Source: CADCVT01 sp036389485
Lineage (GTDB): Bacteria > Actinomycetota > Thermoleophilia > Solirubrobacterales > Solirubrobacteraceae
Length of the DNA stretch: 64,000 bases
Assembly (NCBI GenBank): GCA_036389485.1
Contig: DASVPR010000049.1
Span: 1 to 64,000 of the forward strand
Direction: 5' to 3'
The position numbers and the translations under genes are program-made. Within the stretch, counting starts at the first letter, position 1, and each line of letters begins with the position of its first letter. The notes under the pieces were generated by a model. The model saw only the letters and a program-made list of their open reading frames with translations. It was not told the DNA's origin and ran no database searches. Of the stretch, positions 62,427 to 64,000 are shown one piece after another.

Positions 62427-64000
62427 AGGGCTTCAAGCGGGCGGCGCTCGGGCTCGTGCTCATCCTCGTCGCCGGGACGGCCACCTCCGGCGCGACCTAC
62501 ACCGCCTCGAGCACGAACGCGCAGACGGCCACCGCCGCGGCCGACTTCGGCGTGCACGTCTCGGTCGACGACCCGAGCTCGCCGATCAAGGGGACCAAGA
62601 CGATCAGCACGACGGTCTCCGAGACCGCCGGCGGGACGATCACGCAGGTCGTCATCCAGCGCTCGCCCGCGGGCACGAACACGTGGACCACGATCTGCAC
62701 GCGCAACGCCGCGCCGTGGAGCTGCTCGTGGGACACGACCGGCGTCACCGACGGCCTCTACGACCTGCGCGCGACGGCCACGAACAACAACGGCTACTCG
62801 CGCACGTCCGTCGTGCGCCAGAACGTGCGCGTCGACAACACCGCGCCGGCGGTCACGATGTCCTCCCCGGCCGCCTGGAGCCGCGGGACGATCACGCTCG
62901 ACACCACGACCCTCAGCGACGGCAGCGGGTCCGGGATCGCGAACGTCAAGTACGAGTACAAGACCAGCGCGAGCGGCACGTGGACCAGCACGGCCTGCAC
63001 CGGCTCGACGTCGCCGTTCTCCTGCTCGTTCGACACGAACACCATGACGAACGGGACGACCTACGACTTCCGCGCCATCGCGACCGACCTCGCGGGCAAC
63101 GCGACGACGTCCGCGGCGATCACCGGCCGCCGAGCGGACAACGCGAATCCGTCGACCTCCACCATGACGGACCCCGGCACGAACAAGAGCGGGACCGTCG
63201 CGCTGGCGGGCACCGCGGCGGACGCGCACTCCGGCGTCGCCTCGGCGACCTTCGAGTACAGCGTCGCCGGCGCGGGCTCGTGGAGCGTCGCGTGCACCGA
63301 CACGACGTCGCCGTTCGCCGGCTGCAACTGGGACACGACCGGCCTCAACGGGCTCTTCGACCTGCGCATGATCGTCACCGACGTCGCCGGGAACACGCTG
63401 GCGTCGGCGACCATCGCCAACCGCCGGATCGACAACATCGCGCCGAGCGTCTCCATGACCAACCCGGGCAGCCCGATCAGCGGCACGGTCGCGTTCACGT
63501 TCAGCGCCACCGACACCGGCGGCTCGGGCGTCACGAGCGGCAAGATCCAGTTCACCGCCGCGGGCGGGAGCACGTGGTCGGACGCTTGCTCGGACACGAC
63601 GGCGCCGTACACGACGTGCTCGGCCAGCACGGCGGGCGTCTCGGACGGGCTCTACGACCTGCGGGCGTACGCGACCGACGCGGCGCTGAACGCGGGCACC
63701 TCGACCCCGTGGACCAACGTCCGCATCGACAACTTCGCGCCGAGCGCGGCCGACGTCCAGACCGCGAACGGCGGCGCGACGGCGGGCGTGATCGAGGCGG
63801 GGGACTCGATCACGCTGACCTACAGCGAGGAGATCGACCCGTCGTCGATCATCGCCGGCTGGGACGGCACCGGCACGCAGAACATCTACGTCACCGGCAC
63901 CCACCACAACCAGGGCGACCGGCTGATGTTCCTCAGCTCGACCTCGCCGTTCCCGGCCCTCCCGCTGGCCACCAGCCCCGGCGTCGACCTCAACGCGGAC
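62423..64000 (+). CDS. Large repeat adhesin with Ig-like domains (partial, runs off window)
   Basis: At least 526 residues, open at the window edge. GTG 62423 overlaps the signal peptidase stop. The start (RAALGLVLILVAGTATSGAT) and early YTASSTNAQTATAAADF echo the TasA-like exported start, so it may also be a SipW substrate. Four tandem Ig-like repeats of about 95 residues follow, each with a Cys pair 8-9 residues apart (e.g. CTRNAAPWSC), a DTTG..GLYDLRA strand and an RVDNTAP-like boundary. A C-terminal SbsA-type Ig-like segment begins near 63730 (SITLTYSEEIDPSSI). Probably a surface or matrix adhesin. Confidence 0.82.
   Translation, partial: MKGFKRAALGLVLILVAGTATSGATYTASSTNAQTATAAADFGVHVSVDDPSSPIKGTKTISTTVSETAGGTITQVVIQRSPAGTNTWTTICTRNAAPWSCSWDTTGVTDGLYDLRATATNNNGYSRTSVVRQNVRVDNTAPAVTMSSPAAWSRGTITLDTTTLSDGSGSGIANVKYEYKTSASGTWTSTACTGSTSPFSCSFDTNTMTNGTTYDFRAIATDLAGNATTSAAITGRRADNANPSTSTMTDPGTNKSGTVALAGTAADAHSGVASATFEYSVAGAGSWSVACTDTTSPFAGCNWDTTGLNGLFDLRMIVTDVAGNTLASATIANRRIDNIAPSVSMTNPGSPISGTVAFTFSATDTGGSGVTSGKIQFTAAGGSTWSDACSDTTAPYTTCSASTAGVSDGLYDLRAYATDAALNAGTSTPWTNVRIDNFAPSAADVQTANGGATAGVIEAGDSITLTYSEEIDPSSIIAGWDGTGTQNIYVTGTHHNQGDRLMFLSSTSPFPALPLATSPGVDLNAD

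Overview
This is a gene-dense chromosomal window from a very high-G+C bacterium. GTG starts are common, and ATGA/GTGA stop-start overlaps are frequent. Gene content suggests an actinobacterium, most likely class Thermoleophilia (Solirubrobacterales/Conexibacter-like): delta-60 repeat secreted proteins, small proteins ending in RERRGF, a PolA with Tyr in the O-helix, an ArsA-family ATPase, a D104/K124-type phosphofructokinase and an S1 protein with a long Ala/Glu/Pro tail. The placement is inferred from gene content, not from a marker phylogeny.

Layout. 1-1580: sparse start with one RibD/DHFR-type reductase and a possible small membrane protein. 1583-3979: secreted PQQ-propeller protein (3' end frameshifted) and a BKACE enzyme. 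3985-7243: ArsA-like ATPase, divergent from phytoene/squalene synthase, FAD geranylgeranyl-reductase-family protein and a SnoaL-like protein. 7280-15073: hisIE-trpE-trpG-GNAT-trpD-trpC-htrA-trpF-trpB, an overlapping operon. 15074-20130: a break in the trp genes holding a nuclease-family pseudogene, a secreted glycosidase-like gene of lower G+C and two opposite-strand delta-60 proteins; trpA resumes at 20167. 21182-28887: phosphofructokinase, then two branched-chain-amino-acid binding lipoproteins and livHMGF with a strong hairpin before livH. 28884-34013: epimerase, a secreted protein under a possible metal-responsive palindrome, a 23-bp tandem repeat, a third delta-60 protein, and ACT-malic enzyme. 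34043-37887: polA, a YdcZ-like membrane protein and purU.

38218-41832 is the most notable accessory locus. It is a compact azol(in)e-type RiPP (TOMM) cassette: a consensus promoter, a 113-aa peptide with seven cysteines, a fused E1-like/YcaO cyclodehydratase ending in PxPxP, and a SagB-type dehydrogenase. Two small membrane proteins with the same C-terminal RERRGF motif flank it, and an MFS exporter lies 1.7 kb downstream.

42801-50838: lipoprotein, MFS exporter, WD40-like protein, a second geranylgeranyl-reductase paralogue, rpsA-coaE-lytic transglycosylase, and a secreted protein. 50841-59348: two sugar-epimerase-like SDRs and a small membrane protein divergent from a MocR regulator, then uvrB-RDD-mutY. 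59400-64000 is a cell-surface region: DivIVA-like protein, a thrombospondin-type-3 repeat protein, then an operon of TasA/CalY-like fibre protein, SipW-type signal peptidase and a large repeat adhesin running off the window. A sequence with the hallmarks of a class-I cyclic-di-GMP (GEMM) riboswitch precedes that operon, so matrix assembly is probably second-messenger controlled.

Regulation. Many genes have a TANNNT hexamer only 6-11 nt before the start codon, implying widespread leaderless transcription. Genes with longer leaders (TOMM peptide, SBP2, TasA-like) instead have clear Shine-Dalgarno sequences. No tRNA, rRNA, CRISPR array or intact insertion sequence was seen.
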